Source: Alligator mississippiensis
Taxonomy: Eukaryota; Chordata; Crocodylia; Alligatoridae
Length of the DNA stretch: 64,000 bases
Direction: 5' to 3'
Assembly (NCBI RefSeq): GCF_030867095.1
Contig: NC_081830.1
Coordinates: 33,215,832-33,279,831, forward strand
Part shown: in pieces, positions 36,703 to 47,840 of the stretch
How the letters are laid out: the number at the start of each line of letters is the position of its first letter
How positions within the stretch are numbered: position 1 is the stretch's first letter
Notes under the pieces: generated by a model
Told to the model about the DNA's origin: nothing
What the model saw: only the letters and a program-made list of their open reading frames with translations
Database searches by the model: none
Translations under genes and position numbers: made by a program

Positions 36703-38560
36703 AAGGGGGGTGGCTGCTTCCCCATCACTCCCTGCCAGCCCATGAACCAGGCAGCATGTGACCTTGGCTGTGTCCATCCATACCACTCTCAGCCCTAGCT
36801 GGCACTGTGCCCCTCTGTGTGAGATTCTGACTAGACCCAATATAGGGCCCACTGTGCCCTCCCTGGGGCCTCCCCGTGTCCTCGTGGTGCTGCCAGTAGG
36901 TGCCAGCCCTGTAATCAGAAGTTGCCCATGGCCTCCTACCTCTGCCAAGCATCTCCCAGACTCCTCCTGCTGGCATGAGGGGGGCTGAGACCCCATTGCT
37001 GTCTGAAAGCTCTGGGGTCTCAGGCCTTCTGAGGGGCTAGCAAGTCAGTGTTTATTGTGCTTGATACAGCATTAGGCAGAGAAGGGGCAGGCAGCCTGCA
37101 GGTATCTGCCATGCTATGGAGCTGGTGCATGAACTTCCTGGGTGGGGCCAAAGTTTGACATCCTCAGTGCCATGTGTGCTGCCAAGGGTCTCCCAAGACA
37201 CTGATCAGACATGGGAGCCCGTGGCCTGTGGTGGAAGCTGGTCCTGCGTTGCCACCTACTGGGAACGGGGAGGAGTAAGTTGAGCTCAGGCACAGGGGTG
37301 AGCTGTGGCACTGTGGGCCTGACCCCGCGCTTGGCTCCGGGGTGGGCTAGGTACAGCTACCAGAAAGAGGCCACACAGAAGCACAAGAGCAGATGGGGTG
37401 ACGTGGACATGGGGTGTGGAGGAAGGCAGGTGGAAGGAGCAGACAAGTGCAGGCATGGGGTACAAACTCTTGTTCTTTGCATCAGTGTCAAACCTGGCTT
37501 GCTAAGCCCTGGGTCTGGGAAACAACTTGCAGCAGAGATACGGCAACAAGGTCCAGTGGTAGCCAGGGCTGGCATTAGGGCAGTGTGTGCCATTGCAAGG
37601 GGCTGGGAGCAGCTCAGAGGCTCCATTGAAGTAGCAAAATCAAGTGGACCAGTAGCCATTGATTTCCTGGCTGCTGTGAGAACAGTTATCTAGGAAAGAG
37701 TAGGGTCTGACACCAAATACAGGTGTTATGCACTGGGCATGGGCAGTTTAACCCAGGGGCTCATTAGCTGAAGAACAGGTGTAGTCCAGGCCAGTTCCAG
37801 GGAGCTGGGAGTCTGGAGGGGTCTGGAAATGGAACTGGATTTGGAAACTAAAGCTGAAGTCAGGACAATTTGAGGTCAGAGGCTGAAGCCAGAGCCAAGG
37901 GTCAAACCAGAATCACAAGCAGGGAACTGGAATCAGGGAATGCCAAGGGTCTTACCAGAATCAGCCAGGAGTCAGAGCCTGAAGACCAGCAAGAAAGTGC
38001 ATGGAGGAGCAAAAGCAAAGACTTTTGCCTTTGCTCAGATACAGACACTTGTTTTTAAGGGCTGGAGTGGGGGGCACAGAGGAATGGCTACCCAGATTGC
38101 CTTGCTCAGCCCAGTTGGGACCAGGGCACAGCCCTGGGCTTGCTGCAGGTGGTGCTTGTTCTGAGAATGACTTGCCCTAGTTTCTTGATTGGGACTGGCT
38201 GGGTCCAGGCTTTTGTCCTGGCCTCATTACACCAAGCCCCAGAAAACAGAGCCTGCCCTAGGAGTTGGTAAGCCACTGGCATGGGAGGGAGGCTGGTCTC
38301 CCCCAGGCACTGTGCTCACAGGAGGGGCTGTGCCCCAAGCTCTGTTCTGTTTCATTTCTTTACTCCACTACCTGTTTGCCTTGGCTATCTAGATGAGATA
38401 TCCTTGTAGTTGGGTGGCTGCATAAGGCACCAGCTTAGTGAAGTCTGACCTCTTTCATTTGGATGCATAATACCAGCCAGAGAATAGCAGGGAGCTAAGG
38501 CAGCAAAACAGCTGCATCTATGCACTTTCCAAGCCAACTCCACCATATAGGTCGTTCTAG

Positions 38561-38758
38561 CAGGGGTGGCCAAACTGCAGCTTGCGAGCTCTGGGGCAGC
38601 TTATATGTAGCCTCTGCAGAAAGAGAAGAGGTGTGGACTGTGTGCAGATCACTTACCCTGAGGCCATGAGCATCTCACAAGGTGAGAGACCTGTGGCTCT
38701 TGGCCATGTGGAGATTTTTGATGCATGGCTGGAAAGATGAGGAATTTGGCCACTTTGG
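38561..38758. mobile_element. Possible decayed hAT-type MITE
   Basis: The left end CAGGGGTGGCCAAACTGCAG matches a common hAT/Charlie terminal sequence. The expected right end (AGTTTGGCCACCCCTG) is only partly present as AATTTGGCCACTTTGG at 38743-38758. No clean 8-bp duplication was found, so the right boundary is a guess. Confidence 0.45.
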
Positions 38759-41700
38759 TCTATAGCCATCTAGATCACATAGAGTCAGGGCAACAGACGA
38801 CTCAGCATTCATGATCACATGCAGAATAACTGCAAATGATCTGTAGGACTGTGAGTTGGGTGAGTCAGTATTTTTAGGCATCTTTCCTGCTCGGTGCAGT
38901 GGCCCATGGGCAGAGCATCAGCTGCAGCTCCCAGTCCAGAGGTGTGAAAGCAAGTGGAACAATCCAAGGGAAAACAAGGGACAGCACCATGGACTCTTTC
39001 CTTGTCCACCATCCACAGCATGAGTAAGAAAAACAGTGGGTCATTTCAGTAAGTAGAAACCAAAGCCTCCCCTTTGATTGTATTTGATTCTGGTGATCTG
39101 ACAACCTCAGCAGGGCTGCCATGTAGATTTGGACAGAGCTGGAGTGAGAACAGTCCTTTGCAATGACTGCTGCTGACCTTCAAAACGAGCAGGTGAACTG
39201 TTACAATGGTGACTGGGGGCAGGGTTTTGAAGGAGCTCATGCCACAGCAGACCGTGGGTGTTGGTGGAAAGGGGCAGCACTGGGTCACAGCAGTTGCTTT
39301 TCACAGGGAGCATAGGGAATGCTTTCTCTCACACCTTCTGGGGAGGTGCTGCTCTCAACAAGACCTTATTACCTAGGAAAGCAGGAAGCATCCACACGGC
39401 ACTTTCAGTGCAAGGCAGCCCATGGCACCTGGCTTTGAGAGCCACCCATTTCATGGGGCACAGGAAGCAGTGACCCTCTTCTGGACACTTTGCTCCTCAT
39501 GACTTTTCTGGGTAATGCAGACCTACTTGAGGAAGGGACAGATCACAGGCTTAGCTGGGAAAAGTCATCTCTCCATCTCCTCTTTCTGTATCCCTCACAA
39601 TACCGTGTTCTGTTCCAGGCAGAAAGCAGCCAAAGGAACAGACTGGAACCCCGCATTTGCAAAGGGTTGCTGACCCCTGAGTGCTGGGATGCTGGCTAGG
39701 ATGGACACGGCCAGGCACTGCCCTGAGGGGAGTAGATAACTGTCTGGGGGCTTTGCTTCCAAGTAAGTGGAAATCACATGGTACCTAGGCCTCTGTGCCA
39801 CCTTCCTAGGAAGGAATGTGGCTGTGGCTCAATGGCAACTGATAACCATGATGGTGAGGGAGAGTTATATCACTCAGGCACAGGTCAGCTTTGTTTGTGT
39901 CACCCAGTCAAAGGCCTGCTTTCCCCCATGCTCCCTCCATATCACCGCCTCCTCATGGACCTTTTGTGTAACGTGCCTGGGAACCAAGTGAGGAAACCTG
40001 GGATGTGGAGACAGCCATAGACAGATGGGGGATGTTAAGGGAGACTGGGGGAGAGAGGTTTGCTTGGGGGCTCTTGACAGCCTGAGACAAGGGTTAACCC
40101 AGTGACTATGCCCTGGAGGGCTCCCTACAGCAGTGCAGCAAATCAGGACATAGCAATGCCTTAGTATAGAGGCTTGGCTCCCTGGCAAGACAGAGACACA
40201 CACCAGCCTGGGCTATGAAGAAGCCAAAAATGGCTTTGATGAGGCACTGGTCCAAGCGGGACTCCCACAGAACTTGCTACTTTGGTCTGCTAAGCAGCAG
40301 AAGCTCCATTTCTGGGGGAACATTTCAAGTCCCAGTGCCTCAGGATATGGACAGGTGACTCCTTTACTTTGCAGTAATTTACCCACAGTTTTGTTCCACA
40401 GTGAATTTAGCCTGTGGTAAGGAGCAGACCCACCGTCAGCTCCCACAGGCTGGCAGCCTGAAGCAGGTGCTAAGACTGCACCTGGCCACTAGATTGTGAA
40501 GGAGCTGGTTTGCATTGAACAAACTGCTACTGAGCCAAAAGCTGCTGTCAATTCAGCAGCAGTTGTGGCAGGGTTCAAACTTGAGCTATGGCACTCACAA
40601 AGACAGAATGAAAAGTAGACTCTGCCTCTGCTCCATGTGGCCAGAACTCAACCATGACTAGGAAAATCTTTGTTTCTTCATTCTGGCTTCCCAAAACAAG
40701 GAGGGTGTCTTATTTAGGGGCATACTGTATGTGGTAAGATACCATCTTTACTTCTGATTTCCTCTGAAGTCACTTTACACCAGACAGTTGCCTTTCCTTC
40801 AGAGCACGTGTTGTGTGTCATGCGTCTATTCCACTTCTCTAGAATGAATGGAGGATACACTGGATTTGGCAACAAAGTGCCAATTGAGCTATGGACATTT
40901 ATAGTAGTTGAGGATTTGCCCCTCTATTCCACACTAAAAGTATTGAAGAAGACAAAATTCTTTTAAGTGCAAATTTCATTGAGACTTTAACTATGGAATC
41001 ACTACTGGTGCCTCCATAATTACACATGTGATTAATAATGACACCTGTGTCTACCACATGTGGTTGTAAAATATATCTATTGATTTATACAATATAAACA
41101 TGTCATTCATGGATGAGGCTTGAAAACAGCTGAAATAATGCAGTTATGCAGACATGGTAAGGTGCCTTAGGGTCATAGGCATGCCAATATGGAACAAAGA
41201 ATTGATGCAGTCTGGAAGATGTTGCTAGCACTTTTGGAGAAGACAGACATATAGGATCAAACTTCCAGTTATGAGTATCTAGCTTCAGTTGGAGAGGTAT
41301 GATGTGCATCATACCTCTTCAACTGGAGCCAGATACTCATCAGAGCCTCTTTGTATGTGTCTGTCTGTCAGTGCTCTGGGGCAAAGAGACAAGAGGGTAG
41401 GTTCTCTGAACTATTTTAAATGCAGGGCTGGATTGTTCCTGAAGGCCCTCAGACCATCTCCCCTATAGCAAGGGTCTGTGAAGTTTGAAACAACTGGAGG
41501 CACGGTGGTTCATGCATTATGAACCCCCAGACAGCAGCCCTCTGACTTGGGCTGAAGTTGTGTTCATCTGCCCCTGCTAGCTCTGCAGCTTGAAAACCCA
41601 AGTCACAAGCAACTCTCTGGAACAGATTCCTCTTGCATGGCAGGACTCGCAGAACTGTCATCAGTGGAGGCACAGCTTTGTCTGAAGGTTTAGGAGCATT

Positions 41701-42425
41701 GGACACTTCACACCTGGAGACCTACACATGAAGATCAGATCCCAGCTCCTCAGAAGGGCACTCTCCTTGCAACACACCCCTAGCAGCAAGCCGGGGAGAT
41801 TCCAGAATGCCTCTGTTCTTTTCACTTCCAGGGGAAACAGTGGTTGTTGAGCCCTGGAAGCTGGCAATGCCCAGCAGGAATGCTCCTTTGTGTTCCTTTG
41901 TCGTTACCTTTGTGCACCAGTGACTTTGACATCTCCACAGATACCATCCAGCAGGTGAACCCACGTGGGATGGAGAGCTGGCAGTTAGGCACTGCTATGA
42001 TACAGGGAAGGCACTATGACACCTGGTGCCTCCAGCCTTGAGGGGCATGGTAGGGGGCGATGGGTTGTAGGTGTAGTGTGATATGTTCTGCTGCACCTTG
42101 GCTAGTGCAGCAGCTCCTAGGTGACCATACTCACCAGCACACTTTAGAGCAGTCTTCATTGTACCCCCTTCATCTCCTGATGGGGGAAGAGGAAAGTGCC
42201 TTAGACTCACATTTTCCCCTATCTTTCCAGGTCCTACAGGGAGCACAGCTCAGACATCTGGCTCTGAGTCCTTCTTGTGTTCACTGTGGTGGCTTCAGAC
42301 TTCCCCGGTGCTACTGAGCTTGTGTATTTCCTCCAGAGCAGTAGCCCTGCCCTGGGCCTGGTTGGACAAGTCACTTCCTTGCCTGGCTTTGCCCTTTGCC
42401 TTGCAGACCGAAGACTGTTTCCATG
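38759..42425. other. TSPEAR 3' UTR and flank
   Basis: The right part must hold the TSPEAR 3' UTR on the minus strand. Apart from the palindrome at 41271-41340 no feature was recognised. Confidence 0.5.
41271..41340. repeat. 70-nt near-perfect palindrome
   Basis: Two 35-nt arms (41271-41305, 41306-41340) with no spacer, 31 of 35 positions exactly complementary. In a + strand transcript three of the four exceptions become G-U pairs and one is A-C; in the minus-strand transcript they would be A-C mismatches. It lies 1.1 kb past the TSPEAR stop codon, in its possible 3' flank. Could be a cruciform-forming site, a microRNA-like hairpin or the remnant of a palindromic MITE. Confidence 0.9.
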
Positions 42426-42579
42426 TCAGACAGTTTTCAGCTTCAGCACCTTGGAGAGTGGCTCTTTGGCACTTGAGTAGATGAGGTAAGAGCCTCCAGT
42501 TGTGTTAAAAGCTTCCCAGTCTCTACAGCCAAAGGTTGGGAGATGGTGCACTGCCACAAAGCCTTCATATCCCTGCCAC
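42426..42579 (-). CDS. TSPEAR: TSPEAR terminal coding exon: last EAR repeat and stop
   Basis: The last coding exon, 154 bp including the TGA stop at 42426-42428. The first G completes the arginine codon, giving [20 protein letters not shown], then [20 protein letters not shown] and [11 protein letters not shown]. The human C-terminus from memory is nearly the same (…[21 protein letters not shown]). Acceptor ttctgcag. Together the five exons give 286 residues, about the last 43% of a protein that is 669 aa in human. The 3' UTR runs toward lower coordinates; I did not find a convincing poly(A) signal for it between 40000 and 42425. Confidence 0.95.
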
Positions 42580-43713
42580 CTGCAGAACAGGGGATTGGAG
42601 TTAATACCACTGCAGGGAGCTGCACTCCAAATGCACCCTCTCTCCCCACCCTTACTCCTCATTTGCTTTCTTCTGCAGAAAGGCTATGGTTGAGGACCTG
42701 CACTAGACAAGGGTCTCTCAACGTGAGCATTGGGGGAACACCACCTATCAGAAACAGAGGCTGTATCCACTCCCATGATAAACACCTCATTGATGGGTTT
42801 TGTAGCTCTATACAAGGTGCAAATCTCCCCTGCCTTCTGCCTTTTATAGCTCTGCCACAGTAAGGACCAGAAGGCACAACTGACTGACCCTGTAGCATTA
42901 AACCTTTTATCTCTAGAAAGGCAGTTCAAAAATTGCCTGGAAATGACACTGCATTATTATCTAAAGGCTGTGGAGTTAGGCTCTGTGCAAGGAATTTGAT
43001 GGTCTTAGTTCAGAGACATCCCCACAGATGCTCACTGGGAGACATGGAAATGGGTCAGAGCTCAAACCTTCACCCTGGGCTCAGAATGCTGGGCCTTTGT
43101 GGAGATGCATATAAAAGTTTGTATTGCTCTTATCCAAGGGCAGGGCATCTCCCTTTGGCCTGCTGAATCCACCCATGCTCCTAGCCACACTGCACATGTC
43201 CCCTGGCTGTCAAGACTCTGACCTCTAGACACTGTAGGAGCTCCACATCCACTCTGAAAAGCCAGGGGTGGGGGGGGCTCTCTGCTTGATCCCTCTGGTC
43301 AGCACTGAACTGAGGCCACAATAGAGTGATTGAGGGGGCTTGCCTGCTTGCTTTCTTATGCACACATGCTCGCTCTCTCTCTCTCCTTTTCCTTGGTTTG
43401 GGTTTGTTCAATATAGCTAAAATGGCCAAGCTCAAAGTACGTTGGAAAGCAGCTCCCATTTCTCAAGGACCCATCCAAGGGGAGGAGCTGCTAGCTGGTG
43501 GTGAGAGCAGAGGAAAGGGTAGAATAGCCTCCTCTCTAGGCTTCCTTGTTGCCCTTCCTCAGAGAGCAAGCCCCAAGAATGGATCTTGATGGGGCAGTGA
43601 AGGGATAACGACAGAAGTGATCAATCTCCCATCTCCCCACTTCAGCTGTCTCCATTCCTAGCTCTTCCTCTGTGCCCAGCCTACAGATAGCACATCTCCA
43701 CCTGAATCATTAC
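42580..43713 (-). other. TSPEAR last intron
   Basis: 1,134 bp between the two last coding exons, with GT at 43713-43712 and AG at 42581-42580 as read on the minus strand. A CT-rich simple repeat lies at about 43374-43389. No other gene, RNA or recognisable repeat was seen. Confidence 0.85.
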
Positions 43714-43815
43714 CTGTATATAATACTGTTGACGGAGAAGGTGAAACCATCAAAAGAGTTTGCCACCACTAGAAAAGAGTCTTCTCCCACTGAAAAAAAC
43801 TCCCAGTCCAGAGCA
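43714..43815 (-). CDS. TSPEAR: TSPEAR coding exon (second from last): EAR repeat
   Basis: Short 102-bp exon. Its first base completes a serine codon with AG from the exon at 46982, giving [20 protein letters not shown] followed by [14 protein letters not shown], and it ends with AG of an arginine codon. Acceptor acaccacag, donor TATACAG|gtaatg. It codes one compact EAR unit with the family's DWEFF and VVANS signatures; the recalled human equivalent is [20 protein letters not shown]. The flanking phases (2 and 2) match the neighbouring exons, which strongly supports the exon although it is short. Confidence 0.93.
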
Positions 43816-46800
43816 CTGTGGTGTAAAACAAGCACATACAGGGTCATTGAGAACAGCCTCCAAAAACATCTCCAGGCAGCGTCAGGGCACTAACCTGCCC
43901 CTGGCCCAGATAACTGTCTGCTAGCCATTCCCTTAGCCCTGTTCAGAGCTGGCAGCCCCAGTTTACCTCCTAGAAGATAGTCCTCTCCAAAAGAGAGACT
44001 ACTGCCAGCACTGTCAGAGTCAGGAGGAAGGGTACAGTCTTAATGGCATGAAGTAGCCTTTTCCCCTTAGGAATAGTTCCTTCAGGCCAAGGTGTGGGCA
44101 CATGGATGGGAGAGTTTCTTGCTCTAGTACCCACAATGCACCTGTTTCATGAATAACTGAAGGACTTCAGTTCCCTGAGTGGTTCATCCAGCCCTTTTTT
44201 CCACAAGCACTTCAGTTCCTGGCAAAACTGACCTCAGGTTACACCCAGCTGTGGCCATCCCTATGTGGATACGAGTTATATGTGCCAGTGTCAAGTCGTC
44301 CCAGGTCAAGCCAAGACTAGCACACATCAAGTCTTGCAAGCATGTTGTCAAATGCAGGTCCTTACTACAGCTGTAGCGTGATGCTCAGCTCCACAAGCCA
44401 CTGGCTCCAACCCATGCTGCACTCAGCAGTGTAACAAAGGGCATGAGCCACTGGCAGGCACTTGCTACTTACAGAGTGGCCACACTGTGTGGCGGCTTCT
44501 AGACCTACACACACAGAGGCAGAGAGTGGCTGTGAAGCATGGGTAAGCTTTCCCTTTTATGTGGGCTGCTGCTACATCCAAGCAGAGGTGAAGATGACTG
44601 GGCTGGGCCTTGCAGGGATCAGGGTGTGGCCCGTTCTTTGAAGTGACCTGTGAAAATCCAGCTTCTTAGGCCATGTCTACAGCAACTCCCTGCCAGACCC
44701 AACAAGTGCTGACCACTTGCTCCCTCTGAACACACAACCAACCTTAGCAATTCTGTGGAGATGATGGCTTGAGTGTGCAACCGAGATCTGCTTTCTGGCA
44801 AATGGCATGGATTCCCTCTATGTCTGCTACTCTACCTAACTCTGGGCTCGGGGGCATGCAGAACTGGCTTCTCAGCAGTGGTCCCCAGTTTGGCACAAAG
44901 CAGTGTGGACACCACCTGTTTCTGGTGACAATGTTTAGAAATCAGCTCAGCCAGCGTTCCTGCTTTGCAAACTCCCATGCAGCTTAGCAGCACGTGGAAT
45001 GAGGGGCAGAGGAGATGCAGTCTGTATTGCCAGTTCCTGAGCAAGCCACTTACAGCCTGACTTCCAAAAGTGCTGACACACTGCATCTCCCGCTGACTTC
45101 TCGGGGTGGGACTCAATGAAGGGCAAACAATTAGCCTTGGGGCCTTTGTTTTTCCCTGCCTATTGCATTGGGGTAATGTCACTCCCTGCCTTTGTCGAGT
45201 GGTTTGACCTCTGTACACAAGTGAAGCCCCCATGCATTAGCCTGACTCAAACTACCTATGCTGTCCATTGTAACCCTTCTAGGTGCACAAAATGGGCTAG
45301 TGCAGACATTTCTCTAGCATCTTCCCTGCATGTCTTGCTATAGGCTCCAGATAACACAAACTCACAGCGCTCTCCTCTGGGGTAGGGGCTGAGTCAGAGG
45401 GTGTTTACGCACAGGCTGAAATACAGCTGACCTCACTGGATGCCTTTGCAGGAAGGACACAGCACAGCGGAGTGTGGCTGTTGATGGCTCTCCAGGGGCC
45501 GGTGGGATGGGAACACAAGTCATTAGTTCTTTGCTAAAAGGCGCCTTGCCCTCTTAGCAGCTAAGGTCACTTTGGGCTTAAGAGAGGGCAGGAAAGGGAC
45601 AGTTCATGCCAGGCTGCTGGACATAGCAAAACAGTCTGATTTTCCTGCAAAAGGAGCTCAGTGCAGAGACATCCCAGGGTGTGGGCATCTCGTGGGCATT
45701 AGGCATAGCATAGTGTGCTCGCCACACAGGCAGGAGGGGCTGTTTTGGCTCAGTCTGTTGTTGAGACACTGCTGTGGATGCAGCTGCATGAGGGATGAGT
45801 CTTCCCACCTGTCCCAGGCCCTGCCCAGGGATAGCTTGTCCTTACATCACTCATAGACCTTTTCTGTGTACCTGATGTATGCTCCCAGATGACCAGGCTC
45901 TGGAGAAGCTGAAAGCATCAGCAGCTGGGAACAGGCCTCCTTTCTGCTGAGGCGAACAGCGTCTGGCCATCAAAGCACTGCATTTTCCCAGGTCATGAAG
46001 TCTGGCTGTTTCTGTTCCAGGGATCTGCCCTATGTCCAATCTCCTGCCAGCAGCATGACCCAGGCCTGGCCCAACCCAGCAGGGACACGGGCAGTCCATC
46101 CAGGGCAGGGCAGGGCAAATGGTGTCTTCTCTCCATCTCTGTATACATGGTATGTATCCCTTTGGGCATAGTGGGTCAAAGCACAGAAACAGCCATGCTG
46201 GTTTATGTCCCCTCTGTTTTCCTCACACTGACTTTGCCTTGCGTTGTTGGCTCACTTGACTGGTGACATGGACTCAAAACCAGAGCTCTACAAGAGAGAG
46301 GGGGCCTGGCAGCTCCTCCTCTTACACCCTTTGCACCTCCTTACAGCAGGCATAAAGTGCAGCAAGTGCAAACTAACAGAGAACAGGAAAAACAGCACCC
46401 CCATGCATGGGGCTTTCTCCATCCTCTTTCTCCCAGGCCTGGCCTCCTGTGACATGCTGGATCTGACTGCAAACCCTCCTCTTGGCTGTTTGCACTGTTG
46501 CTACCTCTCTTCCTATGTTCCCAATAACTAAGTGTGACTTGGTCCCCCAGACATAGATGCATCATCCTGAATGGTATGATTTCTTACAACACAATGCTCT
46601 GAGCACTTTGAACAGGAGCGTGCTTAGACTCCTTGTTAACACCCACAGCACTTCCTCCTCCATTACTTCAATGGAAATAAACCCTCATTTTCAAATCTAG
46701 GGCCTGCCCTGCAGCTGGTATGAACAGGCGCCCACTACTGAAAGCAAAAGAACTGGGACAATTTATACCAGGGCAGGATCTGGTCCCTGTGGCTTATATA

Positions 46801-46981
46801 CTGCGTCTTGGAGTGGGATTCTATGCAGGGATTATCTGAATCCCTGTGGAGAATTCTCTGGCCTGTGCTATGCAGGGGGCCAAAATCATAAGAGTGGGAA
46901 AGCACTATGAATTTATGAGTCTATGATCGCTGGAAAGGCCGACCCCTTGGGAACTGCCACAGCTGGAGAGATAATTGGTAC
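43816..46981 (-). other. TSPEAR intron between the exons at 46982 and 43815
   Basis: 3,166 bp of apparently unique intron DNA. Small open frames on both strands have no recognisable domain and no flanking splice context matching the EAR family. No CR1 copy with recognisable reading frame was seen. Confidence 0.8.
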
Positions 46982-47169
46982 CTGTAAGTGAGAAGGTCCT
47001 GAAACTTGATGAACATCTGCGCTGTGATGTTCAGCTCATAGATGGAGGAATTGATGGCATACAAGTTGCTTGGCATGAGCGTTCCACTGTCGTAACTGTG
47101 ACTGTTAGCCACCACGAGGAAGACTCTGTCCCCAATGTGAAAGACTTCCCAATCGGCAGCACCAAAAGT
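46982..47169 (-). CDS. TSPEAR: TSPEAR coding exon (third from last): EAR repeat
   Basis: A 188-bp exon starting in phase 0 with [20 protein letters not shown] and followed by [40 protein letters not shown] and TY, leaving AG to begin the next codon. Acceptor is ttgtgctag with a weak, A-interrupted pyrimidine tract; donor is TTACAG|gtacca. The segment between the blade motif and [10 protein letters not shown] differs most from the human protein (there roughly VEMQVQNDSYVINSVIYEL), so this loop looks fast-evolving. Just upstream in the intron, only about 42 bp from the acceptor, a CR1 tail has inserted on the same strand. The frame is open and the N-linked site NIT is kept. Confidence 0.94.
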
Positions 47170-47211
47170 CTAGCACAAAATTAAAAGAAATGATTGAATG
47201 CGGGTAATAAT

Positions 47212-47840
47212 TTTCATAGATTTCATAGACACTAGGGCTGGAAGAGACCTCGGAAAATCGAGGTCTGCCCCCTGCCCCAGGGACAGGAAGTCAGCTGGGG
47301 TCACAGGATCCCAGCAAGTTAAACGCCCCATTGACTCCTAAAGGAGTCCAGAGCAGGTGCTTGCACCACCTCTGGCGGCAGTCTGTTCCAGGCCTTGGGG
47401 GCTCAGACTGTAAAGAAGTTCTTCCTTATGTTCAGCCTGAAACAGTCTTGGAGAAGTTTGTGACCATTTGACCTTGTCATCCCATGGGGCACTCTGGTGA
47501 ACAGGTGTTCCCCCAGATCCTGATGTACATCCCTTATATACTTATAGGCAGCCACCAGGTCCCCTCTGAACCTGTGCTTTTCCAGGCTGAAGGGTTCTGT
47601 AGCTCTCAGCCTCTCATCATAAGGCCTGTTTTCCTGCCCTCTGATCATGCTCGTGGTTCTTCCCTGGACTCTCTCAAGCTTCTCCACATCCTTTTTAAAT
47701 TGTGAAGCTCAGAATTGGATATAGTACTCCAGCTGTGGCCTCACCAAGGCTGAGTACAGTGGGAGGATGACATCCTGGGATTTGCTAGAGAAGCATCTAT
47801 GGATGCAAGCCAGAGTTTTGCTTGCTTTGCCGGCTGCAAA
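47212..47840 (-). mobile_element. Decayed CR1 LINE beside a TSPEAR splice acceptor
   Basis: The 3' end is TTTCATAGATTTCATAGACA at 47212 followed by CTAGGGCTGGAAGAGACCTC. An open piece (47687-47403) encodes RFRGDLVAAYKYIRD and FRLNIRKNFFTV, CR1 C-terminal signatures. Same strand as TSPEAR and just 42 bp from the acceptor of the exon 46982-47169. Confidence 0.85.

Larger units (their letters stand above)
27739..38560. other. Long intergenic stretch between LRRC3 and TSPEAR, no gene
   Basis: No open frame with a recognisable domain. Items listed separately: MIR at 31.7 kb, microsatellite at 31.1 kb, two small tandem duplications. 29930-30330 (pyrimidine-rich) and 37780-38000 (purine-rich, AACCAGAATCACAAGCAGGG) have a repetitive look without an assignable family. 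34820-35100 is AT-rich. Confidence 0.55.
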
